A stretch of 64,000 nt of DNA, taken from NCBI GenBank assembly GCA_003415625.1, contig PYIU01000004.1, positions 744,001 to 808,000 of the forward strand, given 5' to 3'. This DNA is from Aquanectria penicillioides. Taxonomy: Eukaryota; Ascomycota; Sordariomycetes; Hypocreales; Nectriaceae. Under the pieces are notes generated by a model, which saw only the letters and a list, made by a program, of their open reading frames with translations, searched no databases and was not told the DNA's origin. Below are positions 59,939-64,000 of this stretch, in pieces; the stretch's first letter is position 1; every line of letters begins with the position of its first letter. The position numbers and the translations under genes are program-made.

Positions 59939-61110
59939 ATGGCGTGGTCTGAACCTCGGAACACTGGCATGATCTACCGCCGGCTTGGCCGATCTGGTCT
60001 TCATGTCTCTGCCATCAGTCTCGGCAGCTGGATGACTTATGGTGGGTATGCTCAAGATGAGGAGTCCTTTGCCTGCATGAAGAAGGCATACGATTTGGGA
60101 ATCAATTTCTTTGACACTGCCGAGAACTACACCGCTGGCCAGGCAGAGATTGTTATGGGCAAGGCCCTCAAGCACTTCGGATGGAAGCGAAGTGACCTTG
60201 TCATTAGCACCAGTAAGCCAGCCTCGCTAAGATCATCGTTTGATATTTGCATACTGAAACAACTCAAGAGATCAACTGGGGCGCCGTCAACGGCGAAATT
60301 CTGGTCAACAACCACGGCCTGTCACGTAAACACATCATTGAGGGACTCGAGGCTTCTCTGGAGCGTCTGCAGCTCAAGTATGTTGATGTTGTCTACGCGC
60401 ATCGCCCTGACAGGCTGACTCCCATGGAGGAAACCGTGCGTGCATTCAACTATGTCATTGACAATGGAATGGCTTTGTACTGGGGTACATCCGAGTGGAG
60501 TGCTGATGAGATCGCTGAAGCAGTAAGTCCCAAGCGCTCACATTGAACTCGACACTGGAGGCTCACATAGAAGCATTAGGTTGGAATTGCCCGGGACTTG
60601 AGGATGATCCCCCCAATCGTGGAGCAGCCTCAATACAACATGTTGGTCAGAGACAAGGTTGAGGGACAATTTCAGCGACTGTATGAACGCACTGGCCTTG
60701 GCCTCACCACCTTCAGCCCCATCAAGATGGGACTTCTCTCTGGCAAGTACAACGATGTAATCGACGGCCAGCCGCCCAAGGACTCCAGATTCGGTGCTAG
60801 CAAGGATGGCTTCGCAGATTTTATGCGCGGCCGCATCGGTACTGATAGCTGGAAGGAGGAGATTGAGCAGGTGCGCCAGCTCAAACCCATTGCTGATCGT
60901 CTTGGTGTCAGTCAGAGCCAGCTCGCGGTTGCGTGGTGTCTCAAAAACCCCAACGTTAGTAGCGTTATCACCGGTGCCAGTCGACCTGAACAGCTCGAGG
61001 AGACTGTGGCTGCCATCAAGATTCTCGATAAGTTGACTCCTGAGGTGATGGCTGAGATTGATGCCGTCACGAGGAACAAGGTTGAACTAGACCCAGCCCG
61101 CCAGAGCTGA
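59939..61110 (+). CDS. Aldo-keto reductase (Kv-beta / AKR6-like)
   Basis: Exons are 59939-60212, 60269-60522 and 60580-61110; joined 1059 nt, 352 aa. NADPH-dependent reductases of this branch act on aldehydes and ketones. The TIM barrel starts [20 protein letters not shown]. Catalytic residues are visible: Asp and Tyr in [14 protein letters not shown], Lys in ISTK (across the intron) and His in [13 protein letters not shown]-binding strings include [25 protein letters not shown] and [14 protein letters not shown]. Length and order fit fungal voltage-gated potassium-channel beta-subunit homologues (about 345 aa). It lies just after the transcription factor in the same direction. Confidence 0.93.
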
Positions 61111-62386
61111 AAGATTTGCGATGGTTTTTCTTCTAAGAACAAAGATCAACTTTAGGACTCATTCAAAACTCAACACTCATGTTTATCTGACTTGTTAGCA
61201 AATGCCAGATACATAACATGATGACGTCAGGGCCGGCAAAAACAACCGCACTTTCAGAGTGGTGAGAGAGTATCGGGTTTGCAGGAGCACTTGCCATGTA
61301 GGTATGAAGCCATGCCTGGGCATGCATCATACTTGCAAAGAACTCGGGGGAATATTATGGCTCAAAATCTGATGATAATTCAATTAGATCCCGAAATGAA
61401 TCAAGAATAATTCAAATCATGCATGGAAACCCGACCCTTGGCTTTTACCCAAATTCAATGAAGAAGTGGTTGCACCATCTATCCTGTCATGAATTCCCAC
61501 ACTTACTAAATAAAGATTGGAAAACAATTGCGCAGGCTTATATTGAACCAATCCGACTCGATGCTACGGAACCTCGGCATCAAATGGAAAACTTTGTTAC
61601 TCAGAATGTCAGATTGGAGGAATGACGACATGGTCTGTCGGCACTTGCAATCGTCAGGGTCGAACACGGCATTTTAAATAGCTAAGAGGCTACGATATTC
61701 GAGCGACACCATGAGAGCAGGACAAATAGACGTGTACCGGTGAGTCACTGTAAAACGGATCACGATACGTGCAGGGTCACCTCGGGGCGCCAGCAAGGTA
61801 GCAACGAATGTTTGAAACATGCAAGGTAAGCTAAGCTCGGCTTTATCGTAGAGGCGAAGGCAGCAGTCCGTGTAGCCGGGAAATGGAGACATTCCAAATT
61901 GAAACCAGGTACGTCGGCGGCGCCGCTTGAGGGTATCGCGACACGGATTTTAGGCTCCGTCTCGTAACTCCGCTAGTTGTGAGGTGATGTTTCTAAACCC
62001 CAAGTCGTATAGACGCACTCCCTGATTGGTTGGACTAGACCCACTGTCGTATCAGGCTCTTTCTGATTGGACCCCCACAACACTAATGGCCAGCCGCTAG
62101 GTGCGGAGAGCACATTGCCGTTTTCGGCAATTGTACAACTCGGACATTGAAGCCAAAATCCGCAAGGACGATGGAAGGTGCGAGGAATAAACCGAGATAT
62201 GAAGCTGTGATGGGGCCTGTAGGTTCGAGTGGTCTGAATATAAATTGAGCTTCAAATCTCTGGAATTTTCAGTTCATCATCAACCTCATTTCTCATTCAC
62301 AAGCATCCCAACAAGTATACCCATCAATACCGCTTAGAAACACCACAAACGAACAACTTACACCGCCGAACATCAAAATCGACACC
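61111..62386. other. Intergenic
   Basis: 1.3 kb between same-strand genes. TATAAA at 62239-62244, 148 bp before the next ATG, is a likely TATA box. No gene seen. Confidence 0.55.
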
Positions 62387-63462
62387 ATGTCTCAAAAATA
62401 CGCAAAGGACCAGCCCGAGGGCTTCACAAACAAGATCGAGCGGGTTGCCATTGTTGGCGTAAGTCATCTGTCTTCACTCAATGACTGACCTTTATGAGAC
62501 TAACAACACAATAGGCTGGCGGTTCTGTTGGAAAGCACCTTGCTGAAGCACTAATCAAGGGGGGAAAGCATATCGTCACTGCCATTACTCGTGAGGGAAG
62601 CTCTAGCAAGATGCCCGAAGGCGCCAAGGTCGTCGCCCTGGACTACGACAACGAGGAGGCCCTCATCGCCGCACTCAAGGGCCAGCAGTTCTTGGCCATT
62701 TCTATGTCTGTTCTCGCTGCTCCTGATACCCAAGATAAGATCATCAAGGCCGCAGGAAAGGCGGGCGTGCCATGGATCATGCCCAATGTGTACGGCACCG
62801 ATGTTACCAACGTGACCTTGGCCCAAGAGAACCGCACCGCCACGGTCCTTGGTGGAATCAAGACCATCGAAGAGACTGGAGTTTCGTCTTGGGTTGCCAT
62901 GGTTTGTTCTTTCTGGTATGAGTTCTCGACCGCTATGGCACCCGAATGGTATGGTTTCGACATTGCCAACAGGAAGATGACCTTTTACGACGATGGAAAG
63001 ACCCGCATCAACACCTCTACTTGGCTCCAGTGCGGTCGAGCTCTCGCTGGCCTGTTGAGCTTGAAGGAGCTCCCAGAGGACGAGAGCGACAACTCGCCTA
63101 CTATTTCCCGATGGCGAAACAAGCCTATGTACATCTCCAGCTTCCTTGTTTCGCAGAGGGAGATGCTAGACAGCGTCCAGCGAGTTACGGGAACCACTGA
63201 TGAGGACTGGGCCATTGACTATGAGGGCTCCAAGGCGCGATGGGAGCGCGGAGAGAGTCTGTTGAAGCAGGGAGAACGCCGCGGACATGCCATGGCCATG
63301 TATGCTCGAACATTCTTCCCTAATGGTGATGGCGACTTTGAGACGAGAAGGGGTCTCGACAATGATGTTCTCGGACTCCCCAAGGAAGATCTTGACGAGG
63401 CCTCAAGGAGGGCGGTTGCAATGGTTGAAGGTGGATACAACTACTTTGGCAACCGACTCTAG
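62387..63462 (+). CDS. NmrA-like / isoflavone-reductase-like NAD(P)-binding protein
   Basis: Exons are 62387-62458 and 62515-63462; joined 1020 nt, 339 aa. The nucleotide-binding motif is split by the intron: VAIVG then AGGSVGKHLAEALIKGG (GxxGxxG). TREGSSSKMPEGAKVVALDYDNEEALIAAL follows in the NmrA/PCBER pattern, then MPNVYGTD. The family includes real reductases and redox-sensing regulators such as NmrA, so enzyme or regulator cannot be told apart from sequence alone. It lies next to an aldo-keto reductase gene and may belong to the same local set. Confidence 0.87.
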
Positions 63463-63754
63463 TTGAAATCTGGACCATTCATTAGTTAGAAAACGACTCT
63501 TGAGATAGGAAAAAGGCATATTTCGGTTTCACTCCTCTACTTTAAAACTATTCTTTGCCAGAGCCCAGAATCGTGTATATGAACAAGGGGAAGAGTCTAA
63601 CTCTGGCTAAACCTTATTGCAGCAAAAAAAAGTTTTCAACCAAACTATTCGTTTTAAGAAACGAGGCCGCCTGCGGTGGCCGGCCATACTTGGAGACTTT
63701 ATGGTGTGCAACAACGTTGGAAAAATGAAAGCAGTTGTCAGGAAGCCAAAAATG
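63463..63754. other. Intergenic
   Basis: 3' end of the NmrA-like gene and Pol III terminator of the tRNA (A5 at 63748-63752 on the plus strand, that is TTTTT on the tRNA strand). Confidence 0.6.
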
Positions 63755-63828
63755 TGATTCCGCCCGGGCTCGAACCGGGGACCTTCTCGGTGTTAGCGAG
63801 ATGCCATAACCAGCTAGACCACGGAACC
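63755..63828 (-). tRNA. tRNA-Val (AAC)
   Basis: 74 nt, no intron. The acceptor stem GGTTCCG pairs with CGGAATC (one G-T pair), followed by discriminator A. The anticodon stem TCTCG/CGAGA holds the loop CTAACAC, with anticodon AAC. The B box GGTTCGAGCCC is at 63776-63766. A T5 terminator follows the 3' end by 3 nt. Confidence 0.95.
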
Positions 63829-64000
63829 GATGATTGATCGGATGATCTTGAGGATTTGTTGAGGTGCGTTCCATTATTGATTAATATACAGCTTTGGTAA
63901 AAATCCCGCAAACTCTTCGGGGTATAGGGTAGCATGGCTGGAAGCAGTGCATCATGTTCACCCGACTGCTCTGCTTTACTTGTTTACTGTCGTGTATTTG
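63829..64000. other. Right edge, nothing recognised
   Basis: 172 bp upstream of the tRNA; no feature seen. Confidence 0.4.

Overview
The window is a piece of a filamentous ascomycete nuclear chromosome. Genes are split by short (47-120 nt) GT-AG introns with CTAAC/CTGAC-like branch sites. Intergenic spaces are about 0.3-4 kb. The gene families are typical of Pezizomycotina: RTA1-like, Zn2Cys6, Dal5-type MFS, DUF1304, F-box/ankyrin. A Sordariomycete, probably Hypocreales, is my inference; no species marker is present. I reconstructed 25 protein-coding genes by reading splice sites and checking that each joined CDS is a multiple of three. I also read one tRNA gene and one complete but decayed DNA transposon.

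Layout. 0-2 kb: a Fot1/pogo-type transposon (191-2047) with 49-bp terminal inverted repeats, TA target duplications and a stop-riddled, AT-rich transposase, a pattern suggesting repeat-induced point mutation (RIP). 4-9 kb, minus strand: an F-box-like protein with a very acidic tail full of SUMO-interacting-motif look-alikes, broken by an in-frame TAG, then an RTA1-family membrane protein. 11.7-13.4 kb: a lone FAD aromatic monooxygenase. 15-42 kb: a housekeeping block unusually rich in nuclear genes for mitochondria. It holds an HVA22/TB2-DP1 protein, MGM101, a COA4-like twin CX9C protein, biotin-protein ligase, a single-pass Ser/Thr-rich membrane protein, TIM16/PAM16, a SmgGDS-like armadillo protein, ribosomal protein eL13, a COX14-domain protein, a conserved Gln/Pro/Met-rich protein, DAHP synthase (one-base frameshift), a small Cys-rich membrane protein and mitoribosomal mL50. 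42.8-45.9 kb: an M1 aminopeptidase with an apparent mitochondrial leader. 46.5-51.5 kb: two divergent F-box proteins, one ankyrin-type and one frameshifted.

51.7-63.5 kb looks accessory. It holds a DUF1304 membrane protein, a Dal5-like MFS permease divergent from a TauD-like 2-oxoglutarate dioxygenase, a Zn2Cys6 regulator, an aldo-keto reductase and an NmrA-like NAD(P)-binding protein. This could be a small catabolic cluster for uptake and oxidative cleavage of an organic acid or sulfonate, with its own regulator; the substrate is inference. A tRNA-Val(AAC) lies at the right end.

Three genes (F-box at 4-7 kb, DAHP synthase, F-box at 48-51 kb) each carry a single apparent disruption, although flanking reading frames and joined lengths fit an intact gene. 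This is either real decay or consensus error in the assembly.
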